A stretch of DNA of 64,000 nt from Huiozyma naganishii CBS 8797 (GCF_000348985.1 NC_035929.1:620001-684000), one strand, 5' to 3'. Positions 25,699 through 36,050 are shown, numbered from the stretch's first letter. The notes: generated by a model not told the origin, from the letters alone. Numbers and translations: made by a program.

Positions 25699-27960
25699 AT
25701 GAATTTCGGGTCTCTGTTCAAGAATCTGGCGAACTTCCAGTTCCCCTACACTATTGAGTCCGAGCCGTATCATTCGACGCCGCTGTGGGACCTGTACCGT
25801 GGGCAGCGGAAGAAGGACTCACACGATGTCACTGTGTTCAAGGCAAAATGCGACGGGGCCGCTGGGTCCAATTGCGACGAACTCATCATGCACGCGATGC
25901 ACATGATCAAAGTTATCCGTGTTCCTGGGATTTGCCCTTTGCTCGACGTGTTCGACTCGAACGGGCCGGACGCTCTATTCATTGTGACCGAGGCGGTCAC
26001 TCCCTTGAGTACTGCTCTTGGTGAAGCAGGGATCGGTGAGGCCGGATTGCTTTTGGGGTTGCACGACCTGTTCCGGCTGTTCCAAGTGCTTGAACCACTG
26101 TTTTACATCGGGAACCTGTCTTTGGAGAACCTTTTCGTCGACAAGCAGGGGAACTGGGTACTGTTCGGGCTCGAGTGCTGCTACGAGAAAGCACCCGAGA
26201 AGTTCGACCGGTTTAAGTTCAAGGACTACATCAAGATGTGGCGTGGCCTGCATGGTTTCCCCCCCGTGGCGGATGGAGCTAAATCGCTAGACCCATCGCT
26301 GATCGACGCGATCGCATTGGGCGAGCTCATTGAAGCACTGTTCGAGGCGGCAAAAGTTAGGATCCCGAGTGATTGGGGCAAGTACGTGCAGGGTCTCGCA
26401 CAGGGTCGCATGACGCTCACTGGGTTCATCCAGCGCGTGGAGCAGACAGCTACGTGGCGCGGGAATCCGCTACTGCCAATCTACGACGAGTTGAAGTTGT
26501 TCCACATCAAGGACGCGCACTCGAAGTTACAGATCATGCAAAAGTTCGAACAGTACTACTTCCGCGGCGGTACGCGGTCGCTCGCTAGCCAGTTCACTCC
26601 CGGGTTCATTGGCCAACTGATCGTCCCGGAACTTGTCGAATGTCTTTCGTGGATCTTAAATCAGGAGAACGGGTTGATCGTGTTCAACCGGACGCTTGTG
26701 AAATTGTTGACCGTGGTGCTGAGCCTAGTTGTGGAGGCCCGCGAGATTTCAGAGTTATCCGAGGGGATGAAGGACATGCTGTACTTGTGTTCGAAGCTCA
26801 CGGACCGGCAGATCCGGTTTGTGATGTTGATCTTCCTGCCGAGGTTACTGGAGAAGTTCCCCAAGCAATTGGACTTCAGTGGGCGGATCTTCCCCTTTTA
26901 CTTGCAGGGGATGCTGGACACGGACGCTACGTTGCGGCTGCAGACTCTAAAGACGATCCCTTACATCATTGGCGAGCTGACTGAGCGACAATTGAACAAC
27001 GAGATCTTGCGGTCGATCGCTAAGACGCAAGTGGACGCCAATGAGGAGATCCGGATGTGGACCGTGTTGACTATTGTGGAGATCTCAGACAGGTTGTCCG
27101 GTGTCAGCAACCGTGATGGTGTGCTAGCGACGATTTACACAAAGTCTCTGAGGGACCCTAGTATCAGCACGCGGCTAGCGGCGCTGTACGGTTTAAAGAT
27201 GAGCATTGGGATCTTCCAAGTTGAGGTGATCGCTAACAAAGTACTCACTGTGATTGCACCTAGTCTCTTGGACAAGGACCGAGTTGTCCGTGTACGCGCG
27301 AAGGAACTGTTCGGGTTATACTTGGCGAAACTCGAGGAGGAGGCCAGTTTGCAATTTGAGAAGGGCGAGGGCGAGGGCGAAAGTGAGAATGAGAGCAGTG
27401 ACGACCATACTGCGTTTCTACAGAGGTTTGAACAAGGCGGCTATTTTGCGCGGGATCTGGCAGACATTGTGGACAAGTTTATGACTGGTCTGAGTGTTTC
27501 CCCGGAAGACAACCTGGACAGTTTTGGTTCTACTGCCGCGTACGGCGGGTTCTCCACGATGTCTGGGGACCCGACGGAAACACTTCTTGGTTCAGGCCGG
27601 TGGGCGACGCCACCTGCCAGTTCAGCGGAGCCCGCTGAGGTAGTACCAGAGGACGATGACGCCGGGTGGGACGCAGAGGACTCCTCCTGGGACAGTACCA
27701 CCACCACCCCGCAAGAGACGAAGCCCGTACGGTCCTCCATCCTGAGCAGACCGCGGCAACCGCAGTCCACGACGAGAACGGCTGCGACACCGGCCGCGAA
27801 GCGCAAGCCCAGCATCCTGGCAGGGGCCAGGCGGACGCCGCCCGCAGCAGCGGCCCCTGCCAGGGGGGAGAAATCGATTCTGAGCCGGCGCCCAGCGGGG
27901 ACCCTCACTGCCACCACCCCAGCGGAACCAGAAGAGGACGACTGGGACTCCGCGTGGTGA
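25699..27960 (+). CDS. CEX1: SCY1-like pseudokinase Cex1, tRNA export factor
   Basis: Cex1 collects exported tRNA at the cytoplasmic face of the nuclear pore, contacting Nup116, and passes it to eEF1A; it is also linked to COPI traffic. The 753 residues (S. cerevisiae 761) have an N-terminal pseudokinase (about 1-260) without the catalytic HRD and DFG motifs, HEAT-like repeats (about 340-560; LLEKFPKQLDFSGRIFPFYL, TLKTIPYIIGELTERQLNNE) and a disordered C-terminus ending EPEEDDWDSAW. That acidic-tryptophan tail resembles the COPI-binding end of SCY1-like proteins. Position equals YOR112W. Confidence 0.93.
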   Translation: MNFGSLFKNLANFQFPYTIESEPYHSTPLWDLYRGQRKKDSHDVTVFKAKCDGAAGSNCDELIMHAMHMIKVIRVPGICPLLDVFDSNGPDALFIVTEAVTPLSTALGEAGIGEAGLLLGLHDLFRLFQVLEPLFYIGNLSLENLFVDKQGNWVLFGLECCYEKAPEKFDRFKFKDYIKMWRGLHGFPPVADGAKSLDPSLIDAIALGELIEALFEAAKVRIPSDWGKYVQGLAQGRMTLTGFIQRVEQTATWRGNPLLPIYDELKLFHIKDAHSKLQIMQKFEQYYFRGGTRSLASQFTPGFIGQLIVPELVECLSWILNQENGLIVFNRTLVKLLTVVLSLVVEAREISELSEGMKDMLYLCSKLTDRQIRFVMLIFLPRLLEKFPKQLDFSGRIFPFYLQGMLDTDATLRLQTLKTIPYIIGELTERQLNNEILRSIAKTQVDANEEIRMWTVLTIVEISDRLSGVSNRDGVLATIYTKSLRDPSISTRLAALYGLKMSIGIFQVEVIANKVLTVIAPSLLDKDRVVRVRAKELFGLYLAKLEEEASLQFEKGEGEGESENESSDDHTAFLQRFEQGGYFARDLADIVDKFMTGLSVSPEDNLDSFGSTAAYGGFSTMSGDPTETLLGSGRWATPPASSAEPAEVVPEDDDAGWDAEDSSWDSTTTTPQETKPVRSSILSRPRQPQSTTRTAATPAAKRKPSILAGARRTPPAAAAPARGEKSILSRRPAGTLTATTPAEPEEDDWDSAW

Positions 27961-28635
27961 CCCGGCCACCTCCTGCTTCCGCGGGATCTCCCAACTCCGT
28001 CCGTTCCGCGGGACTTCACGTGCTCCGCTTCCGCCTCCGCCTCCGCTTCCGCCTCCGTTTCCGCCCGCCCGGGTGCACCCAGACCCACCCGCCGTCGAAA
28101 GCGACAACCCCCTCTTCCTCGCCGCAAAACGGGCTTTACGTGCGGCGCCTTCAAGAGGGAAGTAGTGGTAGTATAGAAGGAGAGGGTGGTTCAACCCGGT
28201 ACACAGAGTGGAACTGTCAACGCGGTGGACACTGTTGAGATAGTGAGGTAGGTGGAATCTAGCTGCTCTTTTTATACTTCAGAGAGAGACAGACACTACA
28301 CTCTTGTGGAGTTTTCTTTTCACCTGGTGCAGATCGGAGAAGTAAAACCCCGTATAGTATATAAAAACAGCATTTTCTGTGCAGTATAATACACATTGTA
28401 CCATTATTATAGGGTAAACTAAAAAGGGGAGGTTCCCGGAGTTTTTAACAACTATCGACATACCATCATTAAGCCTCTTTATTTCTCCCTGGGTGTCTAG
28501 TCAATAATACAAAGATACATTAAATTTTTGATATTTCACGGGAAGTTCAGTTCAAGGAGGATCGTATTCGGACTATTCTCATCTTTGATCTGCAAGTGTT
28601 GACTGTCTGTGTAACTGGATACTAGGTAGGTACTG
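27961..28635. other. promoter region of AZF1
   Basis: This 675-bp gap begins with a GC-rich stretch, includes a YTCCGY hexanucleotide repeat (28023-28064) and a CACGTG hexamer (28017-28022), then becomes AT-rich towards AZF1. No supported gene is present. Confidence 0.5.
28023..28064 (+). repeat. hexanucleotide repeat (CTCCGC/TTCCGC)n
   Basis: Seven consecutive six-base units (CTCCGC, TTCCGC, CTCCGC, CTCCGC, TTCCGC, CTCCGT, TTCCGC) make a pure polypyrimidine-plus-G tract just 3' of CEX1. It is non-coding, so the six-base period is not a codon effect. Confidence 0.85.
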
Positions 28636-31026
28636 ATGGATAGTGGTCACGATTCAATGGATCACTCCGCTGCAGGTGGTGAGCCAAGTGGGAGTAGAGA
28701 TAGTAACGAAAACGGTGGTGGTGGTGATGGTGGTGGTGGTGGTGGACAGCAGAACCACACACTTTCTTCCTCACAACAGCCTCGCCAGGACTCCATGTCC
28801 TTCTACTCAAACTACTACATACAACCAAGACTCTCCACAGACGGGGCTATAAATAACTTTCTCACTTTCCCACCATCAACAGATAACCAAACAACATCAA
28901 CGTCAAGAACAGCTACAAACAACCCTGCAGCCAGTTTTGGGAACAGGTACAGTGTGTCGCAGACAGGGCTGCCAGCACCAGCTCCAGAGTTTAGTCAGTT
29001 TGGTAGAGGGTTCTCCATAATAAACTCGTTCCCTCAACAACCCCAGCAACAACCTGCCCAGCAACAGGTGAAACTCGCTGCTAACCAGGAAGTACCTGTG
29101 TTCAAAGTCAAGTATGCCAAAAATGCACACCAGTTCCCAAGTATATCCTTCCCACAGCAGGACAACAAGAGAACGTCCCTCTCGCAGGAACAACCAGATA
29201 TGGACCTCTTCGCGGGGGCTAACGGTGGTAGAAGAGACTCAGCGTTCCTCAACTACAGGAACTCAACGGCTTCACAGAATCACCCGGGGGACAGCAGGCA
29301 GAACTCCGTGTTCGACTCGATATTTCTCCCTGCAAAGGGCACCGCACAGGACGATGCCACGGGGCAGGGCAGAAGGAGGAATTCGGTTAGGGACCCACAC
29401 CTCGAGGAAACTAAGAAACAATTGCAGCCAGTGCCACCGTACTCTGTCCCACAGGTCCATTCGCAACTGTTTGGGAACGAGTACGCCCAGGGGATCTCGG
29501 CTGTTGGTGAGGCGGTGCAGGAACAACCGTTTAAGAAACAGAAGCCGGCCCAGAAGAAGAACTCTGTGGGGAAGAAACCTCGTGGTAGAAGGAAAAAAAC
29601 GACAGCGAACAGAACAGGCGACCCTAACCTCAAGAAGGAACAGTCATCCACTACGATGACGGCCGCCGCAGCTGCTGCGGCAGTGGAAGGTGGACCCGAT
29701 GACGCCGCCTTACTGGGGTCGACCACCGTAGACCAGCTCATGTTAGTCATCCAGGCGAGACAAAAGGGAGTCACGGAACAGATCAAGACGAAACCTAATG
29801 GAGAACTCATTCTCGAAGAAAACCCAAATATCATACCGGACAAATCACAACTAGTGGGCGGCGTCGAAAAACCACAGAACGATAACCATTCACATTCACT
29901 ACTACCGGTATCCCTGGCCAACTCGGGAACAACAGACGGCGGACTCAGCCCGATCTCCCTCGACAACGAAAGCATGGCGAGTCCCATGTCATCACAAAGC
30001 CCGAATGAGTCCTTCCCAGCCCAGACGCCACAGCAACAACAGAAGAAACACGAGTGCCCTTACTGCCACCACAAGTTCGCACAGACTACGCACTTGGAGG
30101 TCCACGTGAGGTCGCACCTCGGATACAAACCCTTCGAGTGTCAGTTCTGCGGGAAACGGTTCACGCAGGGGGGGAACCTTCGCACACACCAGCGACTGCA
30201 TACGGGCGAGAAACCTTACGCGTGCCAACACTGCTCCAAGCGGTTTTCCAGAAAGGGCAACCTCGCAGCACACCAACTGACACACAGGGAGGTCAAACCG
30301 TTCCTTTGCAAATTGGACAACTGCGGGAAGACGTTCGCCCAGTTGGGGAACATGAAGAACCACCAGAATAGGTTCCACTCACAGACCGTGCTAGAACTGT
30401 CCAACAAACTCGCTCACTGGAACCCACAGACGGACTCCATCCCCAAAAAGGACAGGGAACTGCTCCAGTACTTCGCGTCCATCTACAAAAACTCAAACAA
30501 GGGCATCAAGGGCAGAGGAAAGGGCAGCACGAAGATAAAACCATCCGTGTCCCCACAGGAACACCAGGACTTAGTCCTCATGAGCCCCGCGCTCCAGGAA
30601 TCCCTGCAGCAGCACACATCGTCCCTGAACACAAACTACACAACCATCCCGCAGGACTTGGGCCCGAATGAAACGGATAAACAAGAAAATTACAACGCAA
30701 CTCGCAACAACAAGGGGGCCACCTCCACCAACAGGGCATCATCGCGCAAGAAAAATAACAAGATGCCAATTAATCCCGACGGTAACGACCCGACCAACAG
30801 AACCACCGCGGGCAACGAGAACGTCGCGGATCATGGCGAAGACGGTCCCTCGACAGGGTTTGAGTTTGTCGATGATCAGGGCATGATGAACCCAAACGTT
30901 CTACAGGACCCGTTGGTCCAAAACCAATTCAATTTCAGTTCAGGACCCAACACTACCGCTACAAACGCCACAAATGGCACACCAGTAGGACCCATCAACT
31001 TCAAGCACATCAACTACAAAAGTTAA
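28636..31026 (+). CDS. AZF1: C2H2 zinc-finger transcription factor Azf1
   Basis: Azf1 is a glucose-dependent activator (CLN3 and carbon and energy genes in glucose, cell-wall genes in non-fermentable medium). The 796 residues carry four C2H2 fingers at 472-581: HECPYCHHKFAQ, FECQFCGKRFTQ, YACQHCSKRFSR and FLCKLDNCGKTFAQ, with TGEKPY-type linkers, the same order and spacing as S. cerevisiae Azf1. The N-terminal part is low-complexity, with a polyglycine run near 29-37, Gln-rich patches, an alanine run and a basic KKPRGRRKKT segment. Position equals YOR113W. Asn/Gln tracts give the usual prion-like character of this family. Confidence 0.93.
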   Translation: MDSGHDSMDHSAAGGEPSGSRDSNENGGGGDGGGGGGQQNHTLSSSQQPRQDSMSFYSNYYIQPRLSTDGAINNFLTFPPSTDNQTTSTSRTATNNPAASFGNRYSVSQTGLPAPAPEFSQFGRGFSIINSFPQQPQQQPAQQQVKLAANQEVPVFKVKYAKNAHQFPSISFPQQDNKRTSLSQEQPDMDLFAGANGGRRDSAFLNYRNSTASQNHPGDSRQNSVFDSIFLPAKGTAQDDATGQGRRRNSVRDPHLEETKKQLQPVPPYSVPQVHSQLFGNEYAQGISAVGEAVQEQPFKKQKPAQKKNSVGKKPRGRRKKTTANRTGDPNLKKEQSSTTMTAAAAAAAVEGGPDDAALLGSTTVDQLMLVIQARQKGVTEQIKTKPNGELILEENPNIIPDKSQLVGGVEKPQNDNHSHSLLPVSLANSGTTDGGLSPISLDNESMASPMSSQSPNESFPAQTPQQQQKKHECPYCHHKFAQTTHLEVHVRSHLGYKPFECQFCGKRFTQGGNLRTHQRLHTGEKPYACQHCSKRFSRKGNLAAHQLTHREVKPFLCKLDNCGKTFAQLGNMKNHQNRFHSQTVLELSNKLAHWNPQTDSIPKKDRELLQYFASIYKNSNKGIKGRGKGSTKIKPSVSPQEHQDLVLMSPALQESLQQHTSSLNTNYTTIPQDLGPNETDKQENYNATRNNKGATSTNRASSRKKNNKMPINPDGNDPTNRTTAGNENVADHGEDGPSTGFEFVDDQGMMNPNVLQDPLVQNQFNFSSGPNTTATNATNGTPVGPINFKHINYKS

Positions 31027-31243
31027 TAATAATATCCATAATTCTCTCTTTTTGTATTCTTTACTTCCATAGTTCTCTCTATCATTAACATCATCTATTC
31101 TGTTAATTATATACCTTGTGTCAGTATCTGAGACGTTTCAACAGTGTTGTTGTCGTGAAAATGATCTCACTGTGGTGCTCTCTATATGCGTTATATATCT
31201 TTGTGTATTCTCTCTCCATGAAGCTGCAGACTTCCCTAGACCT

Positions 31244-32059
31244 TTAATTATTCGTTATTTGGACGTGGAAGTTTATACCCTTGGGAAACCCGCCAACCTT
31301 CGATTTCTCCTTCGGTTTGTCTGCGTACGTCGCAAGACACACAACTTTATCCAGTGGGTGGCCCAATGAGTGCAGTACGCCCTTTATTATTCCGACTGGG
31401 AACTGTAGGAAGGGTTCCACAAGTTTTAGCTCGTATATTTGCAAGTCCTCCTCGCTAAGTTGTTCCTCTAGTACACTAGGCTCCACAGTGAAATCTTGTA
31501 TCGGTGCGTAATCAAGGTCAATAAGGTAGAAAGTGCCCCTATGGTTCGTTTTCAAGTTGTCGATCTGCTTCCCGAACACATGCTTCCAAACGTCTCGACA
31601 GATGAACTTCATCACGGACAGAAGGTCCATGTTCTTGAAGCTAATGCTCGGATTCTTCGCAAAAATCAGCATGTCGCTAATCTTCGACCCAATACTGGTT
31701 CCCAAGGACTCTATCCTCTTAAGGACAGAGTTGTATTTGTCCTCGTCCTCCTCGGCCAACTTAGCCAGATTGTACACCGCCATAACAGACGACCTCATCC
31801 TTCTAGCAGCAGTATTGTCGTCCCCAGGAACCGTGCTCTCCAAAGACAGCGAACCCATAGCCACTTCACCGGTCTCATCCTTCTGCACAGTCTTGGACAC
31901 CTCTACGGCGTACGCCATCGGTATAATCTCATTCAGCACCATTTGGAACACCGTCCTGTTTAGTTTCGGCATCGCCTCCTGCTCCAGCTCATACTGCCTC
32001 TGCTGTGAAACCGCTCCAGTCCCATCATTCGCCACACCGGGCACAGACGCCTGTGACAT
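31244..32059 (-). CDS. TRS33: TRAPP complex subunit Trs33
   Basis: Trs33 is a core subunit of the TRAPP complexes, the exchange factors for Ypt1 and Ypt31/32; it helps define TRAPPIII and TRAPPII assembly and membrane recruitment. The product is 271 residues from the first ATG (MSQASVPG; S. cerevisiae 268). The longer frame to 32101 would need GTG. Bet3/TRAPPC6-type sequence is visible: NRTVFQMVLNEIIPMA near the start, KFICRDVWKHVFGKQIDNLKTNHRGTFYLID, and the C-terminal QFPVGIIKGVLHSLGH. It diverges from BZZ1 across 176 bp. In S. cerevisiae this neighbour pair is split between chromosomes XV and VIII. Confidence 0.93.
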   Translation of the reverse strand: MSQASVPGVANDGTGAVSQQRQYELEQEAMPKLNRTVFQMVLNEIIPMAYAVEVSKTVQKDETGEVAMGSLSLESTVPGDDNTAARRMRSSVMAVYNLAKLAEEDEDKYNSVLKRIESLGTSIGSKISDMLIFAKNPSISFKNMDLLSVMKFICRDVWKHVFGKQIDNLKTNHRGTFYLIDLDYAPIQDFTVEPSVLEEQLSEEDLQIYELKLVEPFLQFPVGIIKGVLHSLGHPLDKVVCLATYADKPKEKSKVGGFPKGINFHVQITNN

Positions 32060-32235
32060 GACCGCTGTATACTCTGCTTGATCGTATCCCGGGCCGGTCA
32101 CCGGTAAGCGGAACTCACACTACCATCAGATGGTCTTTACTTGGACATAAACAGCAATTTGACGAAATCTCGAAGGAATTGGGGAGCCTGAAGAGTTTGA
32201 AGGTGTCGACAAATCTCCAGTTGTAAACGCTGCCA

Positions 32236-34140
32236 ATGGCTTCTCTATCGATTGGGAATGAGTTGAAGGACTCCTTCGAGGTGACGGACAAGTGGGTGCT
32301 GTACAATCTAAAATGGCTCGGCGAGATTGAGACTTTCTATAGGGAGAGGGCGAAGCTGGAAAGGGACTACAGCGAGAAGTTGAACAGGCTGACCACAGAG
32401 TTTCTGAACAAGAAATCCGTGTCCAGCGTTGCATTAGGGGTTGGCGAAAGTCCCACGGTTACGCCCGGGTCCGTGGAGGCGGCCAGTGTGGTGGCATGGA
32501 ACGAGATATTGACGCAAACAGAACTCGTCGCCAAGGATCACGGCCAGTTGGCTGTCGATTTCGACCAGAATGTGGCCTCAAAGCTGAACGGGCTGTACAC
32601 GAAACTGGAAATGACTTACGGGAAGATCAACGGGTTCTACGGCGAGATTAGCGACAAGAAGAAGAACGCGTACGCTGCCCTCGATAAAGCGAAGAAGAAT
32701 TACGACGATTCCTGTTCCAACATGGAGGCAGCTAGGAACAAGCACACCAAGAACAATAATGACAGAAGTAAAAGGAAGATGGAAGAAAAAGAGGTCGAAA
32801 TGAACGACGCAAAGAACGAGTACCTGATCAAAATCAGCCAGGCAAACAGAATCAAGGATAAGTACTATTTCCAGGATATCCCTGAAGCTGTGGACTTATT
32901 ACAGGATTTGCACGAGGCGAAGATTCTATTCTTGAACGACACGTGGAAACACGCTTCAAAACTGGAGGTGGCATTCACTGGAAGAGTCGCCAAAAGATTG
33001 GAGGCCGCAAGCGGCGTTGTAGCCCAGAACAAACCTTCTCTCGGGACAGCCATGTTCATCAAACACAACACCAAAAATTGGAAGGAACCTGCTGATTTCA
33101 AATACAAACCTTCCCCAGTATGGCATGAGGAAGGAGATTTTGCTGTCCCTTCGACCCAAGAAGTAAGGTCTTTGAAGATCAAGCTTGCCGAAGCAGAAAA
33201 TACTTACAACAAGTACCACGATATGACGCAGGGAGATATGGCCAAACTGGCACAGTTCAATAAGCAAAAGCAGCAGCTTAAGTCCAATGAGGACACCATG
33301 GATTCCGCTAAGTTCTATGAGAACTTGAAAAGCTACCTGCGTGACGTGAGCCCCTTCACCTCCCACGAGACGCTGAAACTACTGGCAGAGGTATGCATAG
33401 AGAGCATTCAGAACAACGTCCCTGATCAATACGACTTGAGCACGAATGACGTAAACATACACGACACGAAGAAGAAAGGTGGGCTGTTTTCCAAGTTGAA
33501 GAAGAACTTGCTGAACCCAGATTCGAACCACAACAGGCCCACATCCACAGGTCACAAACTTGATATATTTGGCAGTGTTGGTGGCGGTGGTAGCCGGAAC
33601 AAAAACCGAAACAGCACCGTGTCCACTGCCGGGTCAACCGCTGCAGACTCGCATTCCGCGTACACTGTCGACACAACCACTACATCTGCCGGGTCCGCAA
33701 CTGCGGGACAACATTCAAGCGGTCCACAAGCCAGCAGCAGCGACGAAGAAAATAAAGTTCTGTACGCGTACACTCAACAGGATGACGATGAGATCAGTGT
33801 GACACCGGGGGACGTGATCGAGCTAGTCACGCCGGATTCTGGATCAGGGTGGACTCAGATCCGCAACGTCACAACGGGCGCTGAGGGGCTAGTCCCCACG
33901 ACATATATATCCGTGAGGGAATCGGGCAGGCGGCCTCCAACCGTGCCCCCTCCTAGGAGGAATACTTTGTCGATGAGAACTGTGACTGCGCAGTACGCGT
34001 ACGTGGCGCAGGGCGATGACGAACTAAGCTTGGAGGCAGGTGATGTAGTGAAAGTCATCAAGGGGGACGACGGGAGCGGCTGGACGTATGGGGAACTCGA
34101 TGGCGCCAAAGGGTTGATACCTACTAGCTACTGCAAGTAA
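32236..34140 (+). CDS. BZZ1: F-BAR/SH3 protein Bzz1 (syndapin-like)
   Basis: Bzz1 is recruited to endocytic actin patches, binds Las17/WASP and helps start Arp2/3-driven actin assembly and scission. The 634 residues match the S. cerevisiae length (633). The F-BAR domain begins at WVLYNLKWLGEIETFYRERAKLERDYSEKL and extends to about 290; a coiled-coil region follows. Two SH3 domains sit at about 506-560 (NKVLYAYTQQDDDEISVTPGD, with GW and PTTY) and 581-634 (AQYAYVAQGDDELSLEAGD, ending LIPTSYCK). The linker before SH3-1 is Ser/Thr-rich. Orthologue of YHR114W. Confidence 0.95.
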   Translation: MASLSIGNELKDSFEVTDKWVLYNLKWLGEIETFYRERAKLERDYSEKLNRLTTEFLNKKSVSSVALGVGESPTVTPGSVEAASVVAWNEILTQTELVAKDHGQLAVDFDQNVASKLNGLYTKLEMTYGKINGFYGEISDKKKNAYAALDKAKKNYDDSCSNMEAARNKHTKNNNDRSKRKMEEKEVEMNDAKNEYLIKISQANRIKDKYYFQDIPEAVDLLQDLHEAKILFLNDTWKHASKLEVAFTGRVAKRLEAASGVVAQNKPSLGTAMFIKHNTKNWKEPADFKYKPSPVWHEEGDFAVPSTQEVRSLKIKLAEAENTYNKYHDMTQGDMAKLAQFNKQKQQLKSNEDTMDSAKFYENLKSYLRDVSPFTSHETLKLLAEVCIESIQNNVPDQYDLSTNDVNIHDTKKKGGLFSKLKKNLLNPDSNHNRPTSTGHKLDIFGSVGGGGSRNKNRNSTVSTAGSTAADSHSAYTVDTTTTSAGSATAGQHSSGPQASSSDEENKVLYAYTQQDDDEISVTPGDVIELVTPDSGSGWTQIRNVTTGAEGLVPTTYISVRESGRRPPTVPPPRRNTLSMRTVTAQYAYVAQGDDELSLEAGDVVKVIKGDDGSGWTYGELDGAKGLIPTSYCK

Positions 34141-34394
34141 ATAAGAAGTATCGTGTACGTTTCATGAATATGAATCTAAGGATTTGAATCCTGGAGGTTT
34201 CCAAAGTAGTGCCTATATATATATGATGTGATATATTTCGTGAAGATACATTCGACAAGTTAGGTATAAAACTAAAACGTATACGTAGATGTGCCGGTGT
34301 GTCTTCGTGAAAATCGTAAGGACACGCAAATAGAATATTTTCTCTTCTCATTCCTCGTTGTAGATGAAATGGTTGTAATAAATCAACCCATCTC

Positions 34395-36050
34395 TTAATG
34401 CATTGCAAAATCCGCGTCGTCAGAGCTTAAGTTGATTTCTTGGTAAGGGTCAATAAACTCTGAATGATCCGTTCGCTTTTGTTGTTGTTGTTCGTCATTG
34501 TTATCTTCGTCGTCGTCGTCGTCTTCATCACTGCTCTCTAACGTAGCCTCCAGGTCGCATGCTGATCTACAATTCGGGCACACGAACTGTGGGTACGACA
34601 GCATTACCAGTCTCCTTACACAGTGGAAATGCCAGCTGTGTGAACAAGGCGAGATGAAGATGGCCTGGCACGGTTTTATCTTCGATAAGCAAATTGAGCA
34701 ATCTTCCTCCTCTTGCTCTACGCCCCCGTTTGATATTTTTTGCAAGTGTTTTATTCGTTTGAGGGCCTCCTTGTTGAATGCATTGGCTTTGCGTTTCCAG
34801 GACTTGTTCAACTCGACCCTCATCTTGACACACCTGTAGATCTCCTCTGTGCCACCTCTGAAGTCCATCCCCAGTTGCAGGATATCAGCGTCGTGCAAGA
34901 TGAAGTCCCTAGAGAGTGTTGATGCTGGCGAGAGCCTCTGGTGGTTCAAGAAAGTACCCGATGAGGACTTAACGTCTCTGATGAACCAATTCCCCTGGTC
35001 ATCCACTTTGAAGATCCCATGCGCCCTCGAGATGACTTTTGATTTGAACACCACTGGGTGATACTGTTCCTGCACTTTTGAAATCGTGTCCCTGACACGC
35101 TCCGTGTACCTGCCAATAACCAGTTGCGACCCGGGCCCAGCAGCCCTAATAATGGGCTCAAAAAACAAGCCCTGGTTCGACGTCGCGACGGTGTCGATGA
35201 AAGGTGTCAACCGGATGCTGAACAGCCCGTGTCTGTCCTTCCTCTTCTTTAACTCGTTTGCGGGTAAAGGAGGTGGCAATTCGAACCCGTCTGGTAGATT
35301 CAGTTCGAGTGTCCGCGCGGCATTGGGTTCGTCCGCTGCATACACGTAGTGTTTCAAGTTTTTCAAAATGGTGGTGCCTCCACTGGCAGGGTCGAGTCCT
35401 GCAGTCTCGTGGCGTCCCGTGGTGGAGAAGTATCCCTCCCTATCCACATCTGCTGCTGCGACTGCTGCTGATGCTGCTGCTGATGCCCCTGGACCCCTGT
35501 GACTCGAGCCGCCCTCGTAGCTAGTGGGCATTGGACCAGCACCGTACGAGTCGATCAACGTAGATATGTGGCGGTTGACCGTCTGTGCGACTGGATCTTC
35601 GAGCGAGACCAAGTTATCAGCAGGGTTTGCATCCGCATTATTGTTACTGTTCACAGTTATTGAAATGGGCAGTTGATTCAAGGACTCCGCACCGATGAGT
35701 CCCACTTGCTGGTTCGTGGTCGTTGGTGTGTTGTTGTTACTGTTTCTGAACGGGTTATTCATGTTTGCAGCTGCATTTGGCGGACTCTGTTGTCTACCAC
35801 CAAACGAGTTCAGCAACGCGCTAAACCTAGTGTTGTTGTTCCCACCGTTGTTATTGCTGTTGCTGGGTGTTGGGTTGTACGGTCTGTCTGTCAAAGCGAT
35901 CCCAAACGAGTCCAATGCCGCAGGATGACCGTTAGCTGTCCCTGGACCATTCGAGGGAGAAACATTACCCGAGTTCGGAGCAGTATTGTTATTACTGGAA
36001 GCGGCACTGGCAGTAGCAGTTCTGTTCGATATAGGTATGGGGGTATACAT
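34395..36050 (-). CDS. DMA1/DMA2: FHA-RING ubiquitin ligase Dma1/Dma2
   Basis: Dma1/Dma2 are redundant E3 ligases acting in septin organisation, spindle position checkpoint and ubiquitination of Swe1 and Cdc14-pathway factors; relatives are S. pombe Dma1 and human CHFR/RNF8. From the first ATG (MYTPIPIS) the product is 551 residues; an extension to 36107 would need TTG. Domains: an Asn/Ala-rich disordered N-terminus (1-270), an FHA domain (about 280-410) with the phosphothreonine-binding set IGRYTER, SRAHG and SSSGTFLN, and a C-terminal RING-H2 (451-495, CSICL to CPNC). The C-terminal tail is acidic. S. cerevisiae has both duplicates (YHR115C, YNL116W). Confidence 0.94.
   Translation of the reverse strand: MYTPIPISNRTATASAASSNNNTAPNSGNVSPSNGPGTANGHPAALDSFGIALTDRPYNPTPSNSNNNGGNNNTRFSALLNSFGGRQQSPPNAAANMNNPFRNSNNNTPTTTNQQVGLIGAESLNQLPISITVNSNNNADANPADNLVSLEDPVAQTVNRHISTLIDSYGAGPMPTSYEGGSSHRGPGASAAASAAVAAADVDREGYFSTTGRHETAGLDPASGGTTILKNLKHYVYAADEPNAARTLELNLPDGFELPPPLPANELKKRKDRHGLFSIRLTPFIDTVATSNQGLFFEPIIRAAGPGSQLVIGRYTERVRDTISKVQEQYHPVVFKSKVISRAHGIFKVDDQGNWFIRDVKSSSGTFLNHQRLSPASTLSRDFILHDADILQLGMDFRGGTEEIYRCVKMRVELNKSWKRKANAFNKEALKRIKHLQKISNGGVEQEEEDCSICLSKIKPCQAIFISPCSHSWHFHCVRRLVMLSYPQFVCPNCRSACDLEATLESSDEDDDDDEDNNDEQQQQKRTDHSEFIDPYQEINLSSDDADFAMH

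Noticed and set aside
27441..28154. 237-codon frame antisense to the CEX1 3' end
   Set aside because: Gly/Arg/Ser-rich shadow of GC-rich CEX1, including the hexanucleotide repeat; no family match.
34191..34202. GGATTTGAATCC, B-box-like and nearly palindromic
   Set aside because: No A box or acceptor stem on either strand within tRNA distance.
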